A DNA stretch of 64,000 nt from Flectonema sp. DT1601 (lineage: Eukaryota; Euglenozoa; Diplonemea; Diplonemida; Diplonemidae): positions 496,001 through 560,000 of the forward strand of contig OZ025849.1 in assembly GCA_964019425.1 (NCBI GenBank), read 5' to 3'. The notes under the pieces were generated by a model. That model was not told where the DNA came from and made no database searches. It worked only from the letters and a program-made list of their open reading frames with translations. A program made the translations under genes and the position numbers. This document shows positions 21,048 to 33,594 of the stretch, one piece after another (within the stretch, counting starts at the first letter, position 1; each line of letters begins with the position of its first letter).

Positions 21048-23852
21048 ATCGTTTTTTTTTGGAAATCGTTTTCCTAAAAGTAACCTTTCCCTTTATGATA
21101 CCAACCATTTTGAGGATGGTGGCGATGTCTCTATTGTCGTTGTTGTTTTTTTAGATCCTCTTCTATCCTTCCAAAGCCCGTCTCTAAAACCAAACTCCCT
21201 AACGCTAAACTTTAAGAATTTTGGTATCACATATGTCAGATTGAGACATTTGATAAAATAATATCTACTTATCCATTCGTTTTGTTGATATTGGTATGGT
21301 TTTTACTGAAGATAAAAAAGAAAAAAAAAATATGTTTTTTTTTTTTTTTTTTTTTTTTATTCTGTAGGTCAGAAATACGTTTTCTCTCCCTCCTCAAATC
21401 TCTCGAGTATTCGAATTCTGACATGTTTGAAGGTGATGAAAAATTAAGTAATGACTGCTTCTAAATAAAGTGCTTTCGTGCACTTCCTGTTCTTTAATTC
21501 TACCTGTTGAATATTTCATCTCATGCTGTGAAGTAGAAGGCCTTGATTTCCTTTCTTCGGCTATTCAATATTTCTGTTTCGCGTAGATATTTTATTCGAT
21601 TCACAATCCGTTCGGGATTCTAATTTGTCTTTTTTTCAATACGCAACTGGTACTGGTCTGTCTCATATGAGGTCAGGCTAAATAATCTAAAACAATAAAA
21701 AAAAGTTAAGGTTGATGGTTTTTTTTTTTTTGTTTCCTTGAGGAATTTCGCATAACCGCTCATTTTTTTTTTTTTTTTGTACCGAAATAGCCGGAGAAGA
21801 ATGATTGAAAGCCGTTATTTCTTAAGGTCGTGATATATATTCCCAGGATGCCGTCTGCGTTCATCGTACAAGGCTAATCTGAATGGTTTTTTTTCATTCT
21901 TTTTTTTTTCATTTCAAATTTAACGAAAAAGAATGTTGGCAGCACGCATAACCCTCCTTTAGCTTTATCAGTTTAAATCGGTTCACGGTTTTCGTGCACA
22001 CACAAAACATCAACATTTTGTTGTAATACTATATTTTGTATAGTTTAAGATAAAGCCAATTCTTTTTTTTCTTTTTTTGCACACAAACTTGTGCCGAAAT
22101 CGGTGAAGAAACTATTCAGATTAAGAGCCGTTTATTTATTATGTTCGAATGTTTTTATCGGTGAGGCTCAACTGAATAGTTTTCAACTGTAATTAATAAC
22201 TAAATATAAGGAGAAGGGGGTCCGACCGAATACTTATTTAAGTGTTAAATTAATCAAGTTTTTAATACGTATGACACCTTTATATACTTTTATTGGACCT
22301 GTCTCTCGGGTTGGTTGGTTTTCTTAAGGAGTCGATTCCTTACGCGTGTGAAGAAATATCCTGTGTAGGTCTAATGAGTCGAAGAAGACCAGCCTGCGCG
22401 AGGCTGAAAAATGATGTCTTTTTGGTGTCTGCTGCTGTACGCTTTTTCCCCTTTCACGTTGCCCCACTCACTACCCCGAATCGGAATAGAAACTTTCTTT
22501 TAAAGCGTCTCTGGGAGTCCGGAAAAGATTCCGCGCGTCAATCGGAAGTCGGATGTGCTGACAAAAAGTCAATCGCATCGAAGACTACAACCGACAGCGT
22601 GCGAAGAATAAAAAAAGAAAAAAAACTAAAAAAAACAAGTTTAGGTTCTTTTATCCTTCTTGTGAATTATATTACGTCCTTTAGCTACTAATTCAACAAT
22701 CCATTGCTGAGTCTTCAGAGACGGTTACGGATTGTGTCCTCTGTCTGTTGCTACCGAAACTAACTAGCCAATGTTTCGCTATTCTAACAGACGTCGACAG
22801 TGACAACCAGCCAGACGAAGGACAATTACTCATTACTGAGAGAGTAAAGAAAAAAAGGGAAAAAAAATGGATGATTCCAGTTCGGAGCGTAAAAGGAATT
22901 GCGTTTGATGTTAAACTTTCTGCACTGGAAGAATCAAAACTAAGTAAACAAAAAGCAAAGTTATGCTAGCCCCGTCCTGGCAAACTCCGATAGATATGTT
23001 TTTATCAGTTCTTACGATACTTTTGAAACTGACTTCCAAGAAATTTGGAATGAAGTCCCTTAGAACTTACCGATGAAGGCCTAAAAAGAGACAAATAGTA
23101 TAAGATAACGGCCTTCCACGGTTGTTATGCGGAACAGCTGGACAATTTATTTAATGTTTTTCTTTTTTTTTTTTTCACTACTTATATTTATCAAATGCGT
23201 TTTGTTAATAATCTCATTTTGTTATTTGCAATGTTTCCAACTGTTATTTTTATTTGTTGTCCTCCGATTTTCTGATTGATTGACAACATAGTGGTGTTTC
23301 ATAAGTAGCATGTTAAGGACCAGATCAATAATTGCGCCTGACGTGTGTATTTTGGTAGTTTGGAGCGGAGTTGTTACTTTTTGATTACCTACAAGAGGAT
23401 ATGATCTCCAACTTAGAAGAGACTAGTTTTTTCTTAGATGGAAATTGTGGCTGACAAAGATAAACAAAAATAACAACATTAGCAAAAAAAAAAAAAAAAA
23501 AAAAAAAATTCTGGAGCATCTAATCTGATACGTTCGTTTTCCTTAATTGGCGAATCCCTTTCTTTTTTTTTTTTGGGAGAGCTTTGACCGAGCCTTAATT
23601 TTAGTTTTGTCTAGTTTTTAACTTTTTTATTTACGGTAACAAGTTACATCCCTTGTGATTTCCTTGTAACTTCTCCTTCTTAGTAAATTGTTTGTTTAGC
23701 ATGCAATGTTTCTTTACTGTTCACCTTGGAGCTTATTACTTGTAATTCATCACAGGATTCTATCTCAGATGTTTATTAAGTAGAGTATAAACTTTATTAA
23801 AGGTCTGGTGTTACATCAAAAATATATCAATCTTACCCTTTCCAGCTCAAAT
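20579..23852. other. 3.3-kb gene-free region with long T tracts
   Basis: No supported coding region. Features seen: a 39-nt T tract (20729-20767), T tracts near 21018-21042 and 21336-21358, an 8-bp inverted repeat (20916-20923 with 20939-20946), and a degenerate repeated unit at 21781-22185 listed separately. A 132-codon frame at 22293-22691 has no ATG start and no recognisable fold. The region 22300-23100 is slightly richer in GC and could hold a non-coding transcript. The pyrimidine-rich acceptor of the next gene is at 23844-23845. Confidence 0.55.
21781..22185. repeat. degenerate repeated unit with a hairpin in the second copy
   Basis: Two stretches, 21781-21890 and 22093-22185, share blocks in the same order: CCGAAAT, G(A)GAAGAA, GCCGTT plus a T-rich stretch, and AGGCT..(T)CTGAAT.GTTTT. 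In the second, AAACTATTCAG (22109-22119) pairs exactly with 22172-22182. The pairing is not kept in the first copy. This may be an old duplication or a structured RNA family; by-eye similarity only. Confidence 0.35.
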
Positions 23853-26800
23853 ATGATTCTACGCTCAGTGCTTGTGCTGCTTGTACTGCAGTCGGTGTTG
23901 TCGTGGGACTTAGATTCTCACAATCAGTATCTCAATGATGGTGATACGTGGACTTGGAGAGCTGGCGTCACGAGTCGATCATTCAGGGGAACTCTTTCTT
24001 ACGTATCAAACAGGTGTGAATCTCTTCAATTTGTATGTTATCTTTTACTATTGATCTGTTAGTAATAAATAACAACACAGACGATGCTGGGGTTACAATC
24101 AAAACTATCGCTTGGAGATAGTCGGTTGCGGTAGTGTACATTACATCAGTCAGGACAAAAGGAACTGTCGGAACGGTTGCGCCTTCCAGTTTGACATCAG
24201 GGATTGCAGCTACATAGCAAATGATTGGAGTTTTAGAGTGAAAAATAGAAACAGAGTTTGCGATCAAAAAATTGAGTTTCATGCAAATTGGGGATGTGCT
24301 GTCAGAAATGTTCAAAGCGGAACATCCAACTGGTGGGCCGTTGAAACTAACGACAACAAGGGTCGCCAATGCAAGCTTTCAATAAATGAAGCTACTGCCC
24401 CACCCACTACTGTCCAAGTTGGAGACTCTTTCCAGTCAAGAGTAGATGTCCCTTCTGGTTCCCGTCCTCATCCTTCTGGTTCCCCTCAGGCTCTTGATGT
24501 ACGCGGCGTATTCACTGGAGGACCAGGTTCTTGTACTTCTACATCAGTACGATGGACTACTCATACTGGAACTAAATCTTTAACTTACAGCTGTAACCGT
24601 GCTGGGACTTACAGATTCTGTTACAGGGTTACTGGTGGTGCTTCAGATGAGTTTAATAATGACTTGCCTTGTAGAAACATTGTTGTCACTCCACCTCCAA
24701 CAGCTGTTCCGACAGCGATCCCAACGGCGATCCCAACAGCGATCCCAACAGCAATTCCAACGGCGATCCCAACAGCAATTCCAACGGCGATCCCAACAGC
24801 AATTCCAACGGCGATCCCGACCGCAATTCCAACAGCGATTCCGACAGCGATCCCAACGGCAATCCCGACAGCGATTCCGACCGCAATCCCAACGGCGATC
24901 CCGACAGCGATTCCGACAGCGATCCCAACAGCGATTCCGACGGCGATCCCAACGGCGATCCCAACGGCGATCCCAACAGCGATTCCGACCGCAATCCCAA
25001 CGGCGATCCCGACAGCGATTCCGACAGCGATTCCGACGGCGATCCCAACAGCGATTCCGACAGCGATCCCAACAGCGATTCCAACGGCGATCCCGACAGC
25101 GATCCCAACAGCGATTCCGACCGCAATCCCAACGGCGATTCCAACAGCGATTCCGACCGCAATCCCAACAGCGATTCCGACAGCGATCCCAACGGCAATC
25201 CCAACGGCGATCCCGACAGCGATCCCAACAGCGATTCCGACCGCAATCCCAACGGCGATTCCAACAGCGATTCCGACCGCAATCCCAACAGCGATTCCGA
25301 CAGCGATCCCAACGGCAATCCCAACGGCGATCCCGACAGCGATCCCAACAGCGATTCCGACCGCAATCCCAACGGCGATTCCAACAGCGATTCCGACCGC
25401 AATCCCAACAGCGATTCCGACAGCGATCCCAACGGCAATCCCAACAGCGATTCCGACAGCGATCCCAACGGCGATTCCAACGGCAATCCCAACGGCAATC
25501 CCAACAGCGATTCCGACAGCGATCCCAACGGCAATCCCAACAGCGATTCCAACGGCAATCCCAACAGCGATCCCAACGGCGATTCCAACAGCGATTCCAA
25601 CGGCAATCCCAACAGCGATTCCGACAGCGATCCCAACGGCAATCCCAACAGCGATTCCGACAGCGATCCCAACGGCGATTCCAACAGCGATCCCAACGGC
25701 AATCCCAACAGCGATTCCAACGGCGATCCCGACAGCGATTCCAACGGCGATCCCAACGGCAATCCCAACAGCAATTCCAACGGCAATCCCAACGGCGATT
25801 CCAACGGCGATCCCGACAGCGATTCCAACGGCAATCCCAACAGCGATTCCAACGGCGATCCCGACAGCGATCCCAACAGCGATTCCGACCGCAATCCCAA
25901 CGGCGATTCCAACAGCGATTCCGACCGCAATCCCAACGGCAATCCCAACAGCGATTCCGACAGCGATCCCAACGGCGATTCCAACAGCGATTCCAACGGC
26001 AATCCCAACAGCGATTCCGACCGCAATCCCAACGGCAATCCCAACAGCGATTCCGACAGCGATCCCAACGGCGATTCCAACAGCGATTCCAACGGCAATC
26101 CCAACAGCAATTCCAACGGCGATCCCAACAGCGATTCCAACGGCGATCCCGACAGCGATTCCAACGGCGATCCCAACGGCAATCCCAACAGCAATTCCAA
26201 CGGCAATCCCAACGGCGATTCCTACGGCGATCCCGACAGCGATTCCAACGGCAATCCCAACAGCGATTCCAACGGCAATCCCAACAGCAATTCCAACGTC
26301 GATCCCAACAGCGATTCCAACGGCGATTCCAACGTCGATCCCAACAGCGATTCCGACAGCGAACCCAACAGCGATTCCGACAGCGAACCCAACAGCGATT
26401 CCGACAGCGAACCCAACAGCGATCCCTACTGCAATTCCGACTGCAATCCCGACAGCCATTCCGACGGTAACCCCAACTGCAAATCCGACCGTGATTCCAA
26501 CAGCAATTCCGACTACAATTCCTACAAGTGTACCGACTACAAGCCCGACATCTGCTCCAACCGCAATGCCAGCAACTGACGTACCGACTACAAGCCCGAC
26601 ATCTGCTCCAACCGCAATGCCAGCAACTGACGTACCGACTACAAGCCCGACATCTGCTCCAACCGCAATGCCAGCAACTGACGTACCGACTACAAGCCCG
26701 ACATCTGCTCCAACCGCAATGCCAGCAACTGACGTACCGACTACAAGTCCAACATCTGCTCCAACTGCGGTGTCGACGAGTGCCCCGACAGCTGTTTCAA

Positions 26801-28584
26801 CTGCAGTACCGACGACAATAGTGACAGGTGTCCCGACTACTAGCCCAATAGCTATGACGCAGTCCCCGACAGTCACGGATTCTCCAACTGCAACGCCTTC
26901 ACCAGTGGCAACAGGCGTGCAAACTCAGGCACCAATATCAACAGATGCGCCGACCCAGTCACCCGGCTCTGTGCCTTTTCCTACTGCCATACCTGTGCGT
27001 CCTCCACTGCCTTTCCCGACCCAGTCACCCGTCTCTGTTCCTTTTCCTACTGCCATACCTGTGCGTCCTCCACTACCTTTCCCGACTCAAGCACCGTTTG
27101 GAATACCTCCACAGCTTACTCCAGTAACTCCATTGCCGGGCTCATCACCGCAATCCCCAGTTACGACATCTCCTTCAATGGTAACTAGTTCACCAACTGT
27201 TGCACCTTCCATGGCAACAAGTGTTTCTCCATCTGGTTCATCAAGTACTCTGATTCCTGGTGCTGCAGGGACATTATCTCCAGCCTCTACAACAACGACT
27301 AGTTCCCCGACAGCCATCACAACTTCTCCAACAACGACAGACTCGCCAACCGCCACGCCTTCACCTCCAACAACTCCATCTGGTACTCTTGTTCCTGGTG
27401 GTGTAACATCGGTGACATCGTCTTCGAGTCTTAGGACTCTTGTTCCTGGTGGTTCGGGGACCTTAATACCAGTGACATCTTCTGCGAGTCTTAGAACAGT
27501 TGTTCCTGGTGGTGTTGGAGGATCATTAACAGCTGCTCCTGTAAACGCGGCTACTGAAGGTTCTGACAATGACGACGATGGTTTTGATTGGTATCTTCTG
27601 TTGATTGCTGGGTTGTTACTTTGCTGTTTACTGCTGCTACTACTGTGGTGCTGTAGAAGGAAGAAGCGGCCTAACTTCCACTCGGGAGAAGTCGAGCGAA
27701 TTGAAGATCCACTGCTCGTTGGAGATGCAGCAGCAGCAGTGGGAGGACTGGCTAATTCCGGTGATTTTGTTGATTTATTTGAGGAACCCAAAAATCCATA
27801 TGGAGGGCAACAGGCTAGTGCAAGTACATCGGAGGCTGGAAGCCCTAGATCTGAACCCTCATTAACCCGAGCTGATACCCTTCCTGCTGACAGCAGCGCA
27901 TTGGCTGCAAATCCTGTGAGCCGTACCCGTAGTCTACATAACTTCAATAAGACTGCTTCTGTTATATCTTCTCCTAGAAGACAAGATATCGCAAAGACAC
28001 AGGCAGTCCCTTCTAGAACTGACTCTCAGGCTGAATGGGTTCCTGAGCCCGACGACCCATCTCAAGGTGTGTATTGTAATCCAGTAAATAATCTTTTAAT
28101 TAAGTAACACAACAATAATAAATCCATAACAGGAATCGATAGCCCAGTTGACATGAGTGACGTTGATAAGCTAACCAATTCATTAGAAGGAAGTACAACA
28201 GGAACTGATAAAGCGTTATCAGAATTAGACGCCTCTCTTATTACAAGTGCGCCAGGAAGTCTATTAAAAAGTGATGATATTCTGAAGTTGGAATCTTCTC
28301 TTAAATTGGATTCATCTCCTTCTGGTTCATCTGCTAGTTTAGCTTCACTGAGAGGTTCTTCAATACTAAAGATGGACACAGCGTCGTCGATTCTAGGTCT
28401 CTCAGCATCTCAGAGAGCTGAATTAAATCTTCCACAGTCATCCAGGGGTGAAGCTTCTTCTCCTAGGCAAATGTCACCAACGACTCAGCTCCCAATTGCG
28501 CGGTTAACCACTGCCGGATCCAAAGCAACTCTCTCTTCTCGTAGGAATCTGGCTGCGGCAAATGTTAGCTTACCTCCAGTCTAG
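23853..28584 (+). CDS. type I membrane mucin-like protein with about 150 PTAI repeats
   Basis: Exons 23853-24013, 24081-28066 and 28133-28584 (introns of 67 and 66 nt; both joins keep frame and each intron holds a stop) give 1532 residues. ATG 23853 is 7 nt after a TTTCCAG acceptor. A signal peptide (MILRSVLVLLVLQSVLSWDLD) precedes a Cys-rich globular region of about 260 residues with a second Cys-containing beta-rich part (VQVGDSFQSRVDV onward). Then come about 150 PTAI tetrapeptides, four and a part copies of a 17-residue repeat (VPTTSPTSAPTAMPATD), more T/S/P-rich stalk, one TM helix (WYLLLIAGLLLCCLLLLLLW) and a basic stop-transfer (RRKKR). A cytoplasmic Ser-rich tail of about 310 residues follows. 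The Thr/Pro stalk should be heavily O-glycosylated. It is probably a surface adhesin, coat or receptor; the ligand is unknown. Confidence 0.85.
24709..26520 (+). repeat. 12-bp minisatellite encoding PTAI (about 150 units)
   Basis: The unit CCNACNGCNATY is repeated in frame, with synonymous variants at the third positions (aac/gac starts, agc/ggc/cgc middles). Near its end PTSI, PTAN and PTVI variants accumulate. Repeats vary mainly at silent sites, so the tetrapeptide is kept while the DNA drifts. Length is likely to differ between alleles and to be a risk for assembly. Confidence 0.95.
25081..25440 (+). repeat. three identical 120-bp higher-order units inside the PTAI tract
   Basis: The blocks 25081-25200, 25201-25320 and 25321-25440 have the same order of ten 12-bp variants without visible difference. 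A second long duplication pairs 25741-25856 with 26161-26276, with one changed codon. This is the mark of recent unequal exchange or slippage in large steps. Confidence 0.9.
26530..26775 (+). repeat. 51-bp tandem repeat encoding a 17-residue stalk unit
   Basis: Four copies at 26530-26580, 26581-26631, 26632-26682 and 26683-26733 appear identical, and a fifth is partial and diverged. Each begins GTACCGACTACAAGCCCGAC and encodes VPTTSPTSAPTAMPATD. Confidence 0.95.
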
Positions 28585-31383
28585 TCGCCGATAACTGTGA
28601 AGTAGACAAAGTGATTGTTTTCTCTTTTTATTTCAAATAATCGCTGTGCTTCTGTAGATGTGTACCCTCACGTGTGGGGGTACCAGGGAATAATAAGTTT
28701 TGTAGAGTTCAGTTAGTTTAGTTATTTCTTTTTTCACACAAAATTTTATTAACTGGTGTCTGTAGGGTTACTACTGCAGGCATCCTTTCTTGCGCTATTT
28801 CTTCTCTGACGAAGAACAATCTTCTTCTTTTTCTTGATTCTTTGACAGGATTACTGTCAGGGGACATTTACGTTTTGTCAAAATGTAAGTGAACAGCCAT
28901 CTCTTTGTCGTTCTTGCTTGAGTATCGTTGCAAGAAGACTTGAAAAGGTTTTCAATCAATCGAAATAGTGACAGTTTCGGAAGAAAAAAAAAAAAAAAAA
29001 AATCCTATATGTGTGTGTGGCATGTTGTGAATTGTACAGCGTTTGATAATTAGTGTTTTTTTGTTTTTTTTTTTACCTGTGTTTTAAACTTGTTTTTGAC
29101 GAACCGAATTTTTTTTTGTTTTTGTTTTTTTTTTTTGAAGGGAGTTTTTTAAAACCCTCCCTTCGTCCACCTTTCCCTCCCAATGACAATAGTTAAAATA
29201 AGAAGGAAAATGAAGCGCTCACGGTGGATCGCTTTTGTCCGGCAGGTTAGCTTTAACTCACTTTTATTAACTGCGTTGATTGTACTCACAATTGTTTAGT
29301 AAAAGTAAAATAGATAATACTGATATTCTGATTCGGGTTTTCTTTTTCCTTATCCGGATTTCTGCTACCCTGCCTGTGTTAATTGCAATATTTTTTATTC
29401 TTGAAATAAAGAGAGAAAAAAAAAAAAAAAAATATAGACAAGAAAATTATAATTGTCTGATATAATTTATGAAAAAAAAATCAGTTTTTTTTTCTTTTTT
29501 TTTTATCTCTTTTTTTCTACCGAAAGCACCGGTCCCCAATTTTGTTTGATTCTTTCCTTTTTATTCATTCTCTTTTTTTTCTTCTTATCATTTTTTCTTC
29601 TTATCACCCAACTTTTTTTTTTTTAACCACGATGCAGTTGCATCGTTGATGTTAATGTTTATTGCTAGACATGGGAATTTGTTATTTGCTTAATTAGAGG
29701 CAAGGGAACTCTTGTCGGAATCCTTTTTCTGGCCATCTAATGAGCTCATGACACTCCATGTTTGTATTAGTGTGAAATGGCAACAATTTTTTTTTTGTCT
29801 GTTCCTTCACTGGGATAGAGAGTTTCCCCTCTCTATTTTTTTTTTTAATTTTTTTTTTTGGATGATTTTCTTTTTTTTTTTTTTTAAAGTCTCTGAGAAA
29901 TATGTCGGGTCACATGAAAAAGATTTCATCCAATTTTTTTTTTTTTTTTTTTTTTGTTTACTATAAATTAGTTTTATACCAACCATAAATGAAATAACCG
30001 TAACTATATTTTTTTTTTTTTTTCTTTCCCCCTCTTAAATCCCCCTCGACCGAACGGTTCTCTCTATTTATGGGGTTTTCTAAAATTTAAGGAAACAAAA
30101 GCGTATTTTTTAAAACAAAAATCGTCGTTTTGACGAATCTTGCAACTATCATGTGGTAAAGCGAGACAAATCAAGCATCGTTTTTGAACACATAGAGTTC
30201 TCAAAATACTGTGATCAGTTTTTAGAGAGAGGCTGTACACAGTTTGAGGCTTTGCGTCTTCTCACTCACTGAGTGATTTCGTTTTTTCCCTTTTTTTTTT
30301 TTTCCCTTTGGGAAGTGTTCTGTTGCAAACTACTTTGTTTTCATTCAACCGCACACACGATTTCTACGTAGAATGCAAAGCATTTTATCTTCACAGTTCC
30401 TCTCCCATAACAGTTTTTTTTCCCCCCTAATTTTTACCTATTTTTGTGTTTTATCTGTCGCAGGTGGCTTGTTGGACTTGCTTACTGACTATTCTCTTTC
30501 ATACCTTCCTCGGGTGAGTCACTTATGACTTTTGACTTCAAATAATAAAAGAAGCCAAAAAAATATTTCGTTTTTTCCTTTCTTCGGATAAACAATATTT
30601 TCGTGTGGAGTTTTGTCTGCTTCGTACTCGTCTGTTTACAATCTAATTGTCACGTAAAACTTTTTTTTCGTTCTTTTTTTTTTTTCACTTTTTTTTTAAA
30701 CAAAAAAAAATGAGAGAATCAAAATGAAACTTATTAACATTCCAAGCAATCCAATTTACTTGCAACCCCCTCCCCCACAATAGCTTGCACTCCTTTCGGA
30801 TTCAGGCTTGGCCTGTTCACTCGCCGTTACTGTGAGAATCGCTATTGCTTCCCTTCGTCCTTCTCTACAAAGTATTCATTGAACAGAACAACAGTAGGGT
30901 TGTGACTACCCAAACAGGTACAATTGCTCAGTAAGCAATAATTTCGATTGTTCGTTTAGAATTAGCAGAAAAATCGGAATAACGTACTTTGTTACCGTCA
31001 ATTTTTTGTTTCTTGTTAGTTTAGCTTTCCTCTCCTTTAGTCATCCTTATCAATGAACCTATTTACTGTTACGTCTCTCGTGAATGTAACTTGTAAAATA
31101 GTTGTTTGCCATACTTTTTGTTTGTGTTATAACGACCGTGATATTATTCATTTTATTTTATTTTTTACTTCTTCCTCTCCTAATCCTGCGTACGAAAAAG
31201 AAGTTAAAAAGCAAAGTTTTCTGCAGCTCTTCTTTTTGTCGCAATCACTGAGGTGGTCTTCAACTCGACAACGAATTCAACTACACTTCACTAAACAGGA
31301 GCTCGTACACGTAATATAGCAATAGCTTTTCTTATTGTTGAGACACGTATGTTGTTTATTCTTCACACAGAACAAATCATAAG
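28585..31383. other. 2.8-kb gene-free region, T-rich
   Basis: No coding frame with protein character. It is dominated by T tracts (29840-29990 and 30009-30024, among others). It holds the hairpin at 29137-29164. A short piece 30465-30512 lies between an acceptor-like GTCGCAG and a donor-like GGGTGAGT, which could mark a 5'-UTR exon of the next gene. The acceptor for that gene is at 31369-31370. Confidence 0.55.
29137..29164. repeat. 8-bp inverted repeat after a T tract
   Basis: GAAGGGAG (29137-29144) pairs with CTCCCTTC (29157-29164) around a 12-nt loop, next to a run of Ts. It may be a 3'-end or stability element. Chance is possible at this length. Confidence 0.45.
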
Positions 31384-32781
31384 ATGCCTAACATTACGAG
31401 GTACAGAATCAGACCTCCAGGCTGCAAGGATGAATCCAAATACCAATGGAGAACTATTAGTGGAACCGGAATAAAAACAAACGGAGTTAGCAACGGTGTT
31501 GATAAGAGCCTCTCAAATGGCCATGCTGAAAAGAAGGCGAGTATGAAGGAAGAGCCGAAGCAAACTGAAAAGGTGGAAGAGGCACCAACTTCATCACCAA
31601 CCTCGTCTCTCAAATGGGAAAATTCGATTCAGGAAGCAAAGAAATCCCTGATTGAAAAGATGACTAAGAAAGACCACCAACAGAAAGTTGAAGGAAAACT
31701 ATACAAAGGATCTCACGGATCACTATCATCAACAGGTGTTCCCTGCCATGTAACACGGAAGTGGAAAGACAAGCGAAGTGTTGACGAAATCCTTTCTCTT
31801 ACTAACTTCGATGGCGACACTCCAGATGCTATCTTCACACGTGAGCATCAGTTCCCATTCTACTCATTCCCTGTTAAGTACACTCTTCAGATGCGTAAAG
31901 GAGAAGGGATAATTGAATACTTTACTCCTCATCATGATACTAAAGACATGACTAACGTCTACCTTCATCTTATTGTAGAAATTGTTTCAAACGGAAACGG
32001 AGAAGTCACAGCAGACTTTATTATGACTCAGACTCTTCCTCTCAACATTGGGGGTCCTGAGGAATGGCGCACCAAAAAGGCTTTTGAGTCAACAGCATGT
32101 CTTCTACACAGACTCTCTAAGGGTATTAAACTTTCAGACCCTGGATTGGGTAAGAACGTCGAAGGATTCGTCCAGAAATTCAGCAAGAGTTGCAGCAGCA
32201 GTGAATTCGTTCAATGGAAAAACTACGAAGTTGAAGGAATCGGTGAGGTTCCTATTTTCAGAAGGCCGGAAACTGACGGAACTAACTACGCAGCTTTCAG
32301 AGCAGAAGCTGAGCTGGATGGAACTCCAGCAGACTTCGCTGCTTTGATGGAGAGCATGGGAATGGGAGGATACGTCAGAGAAACAATGACACCTGAGTGT
32401 GAGTCTCAAGAGTATATGGAGGAGGACGGACCGTTAAAGGTCGTTCGTAAAACCGACAAAATCGCTCCGTGGCCATTATCAAAGCGTGAATTCTTGTTCA
32501 CTTCTTTAAGTTGTTGGGATACAGACGGTACGCTATTCATCTGTCAGAAGTCAATTGATATTCCGAAAGTTACTGTGAAATCTGGTTCATGTCGCGCTCT
32601 CTTTCATGAAGTTGGATTTCGATGCGTTCCAACTGGACCTAACAAAATGAAGGTAATGCAGTTAGTTCACGCTGACCCGATCAGTCTTCCAAAGTCTGCA
32701 GTCGAAGCAAAGATGACCGATAGAGCCAAAGTACTTGGAAAGATTAAAACTCTCTTCACACAAAGAGACAAGTGGTTATAG
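31384..32781 (+). CDS. START-like lipid-binding domain protein
   Basis: 465 residues, ATG 31384 lying 13 nt after a TTCACACAG acceptor. Residues 1-105 are disordered and lysine-rich. The rest looks like one or two helix-grip domains. The C-terminal one begins near 300 (NYAAFRAEAELDGTPADFAALM) and contains the usual order of START blocks: a helix with the DxxxxM pattern, a VVRKTDKIAPWPLSKREFLF strand pair (START proteins carry P-x-S/K-x-RD here), and TLFICQKSID. The domain carries lipids or sterols between membranes in known families. No TM helix, PH domain or targeting signal is seen, so it is probably cytosolic. A related SRPBCC or EDR2-type domain is the alternative. No introns. Confidence 0.55.
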   Translation: MPNITRYRIRPPGCKDESKYQWRTISGTGIKTNGVSNGVDKSLSNGHAEKKASMKEEPKQTEKVEEAPTSSPTSSLKWENSIQEAKKSLIEKMTKKDHQQKVEGKLYKGSHGSLSSTGVPCHVTRKWKDKRSVDEILSLTNFDGDTPDAIFTREHQFPFYSFPVKYTLQMRKGEGIIEYFTPHHDTKDMTNVYLHLIVEIVSNGNGEVTADFIMTQTLPLNIGGPEEWRTKKAFESTACLLHRLSKGIKLSDPGLGKNVEGFVQKFSKSCSSSEFVQWKNYEVEGIGEVPIFRRPETDGTNYAAFRAEAELDGTPADFAALMESMGMGGYVRETMTPECESQEYMEEDGPLKVVRKTDKIAPWPLSKREFLFTSLSCWDTDGTLFICQKSIDIPKVTVKSGSCRALFHEVGFRCVPTGPNKMKVMQLVHADPISLPKSAVEAKMTDRAKVLGKIKTLFTQRDKWL

Positions 32782-33594
32782 AAACAACTGCTTCGATTAT
32801 TTTAGCTATTCTCTGGGGTTTTGAAAAAGATGGTATTCGAGTTATCGATGAGCGTGTTTTTTCAATTCATATGTTCTGATCTCAATTAATTCATTTATGA
32901 AATTGATATTTCGCTCTCTACCATTCGCTCTTAGATTCCATAATCAGAGCAAAGTGTTGATTATGGTAACTGAATCCCTTTATTTTTTTAGCTCTCTCTC
33001 AACAATCAATAAGGATATATGTAATAAGCTAACCTCGATTAGGATACTACTTACTGATTTTACTCAATACGTGATTCTAGTCTTTTTTTTTTTTTTTTTT
33101 TTTTTTAAGGCGCTGCGATAATGTCCACCGAAAACTATAAAAAAATTTAAAATAACATAAAAATAATAATAAATATTTGTGTTTACCTCTACATCATAAA
33201 ATATAAAAAAAAAATTGAGAATTTTTTTCACTGCACGGATCTATGTTTTGATTGTTGTTAGCATTGCTACAATGAAAGTGTAGGTTGTGAACGATTCTTA
33301 GAAATCAATAAGACAATAACAGCGATTTGCCTCCGTTAGTCTCTCTCTTTCTTCCCAAATCGGAGGCTGATCTCTGCTTGTTCATAATTGGATCACCAAC
33401 ATTATGATCAAAAGGGTTGCTTTCCTATTTTCACTTTGTTTTTCAACGCATCCCACTGGTGTGCTGCCCTGTGTTATTGAACGTGTCCGCGACATCACTT
33501 TTTTAGGTTTATTATTTTATGTGAGATAGTTTATTGATTGAGAGTTTTTTTTTAATTAAACAATTTCATAACAGGATTACCCTATTAGTGAACA
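32782..33594. other. intergenic, AT-rich
   Basis: T and A tracts (33081-33107, 33206-33215) with no supported gene. The candidate acceptor for the next gene is CATAACAG (AG 33573-33574), 20 nt before ATG. Confidence 0.55.

Noticed and set aside
22293-22691. 132-codon plus-strand frame
   Set aside because: It has no ATG start, no acceptor context, a Lys-rich end caused by A runs, and no recognisable fold.
24621-26876. Long minus-strand frame (751 codons, VGIAVGIA repeats) and other long frames over the PTAI tract
   Set aside because: A 12-bp repeat without stops is open in several frames on both strands. Only the PTAI frame joins a signal peptide, globular region and TM helix.
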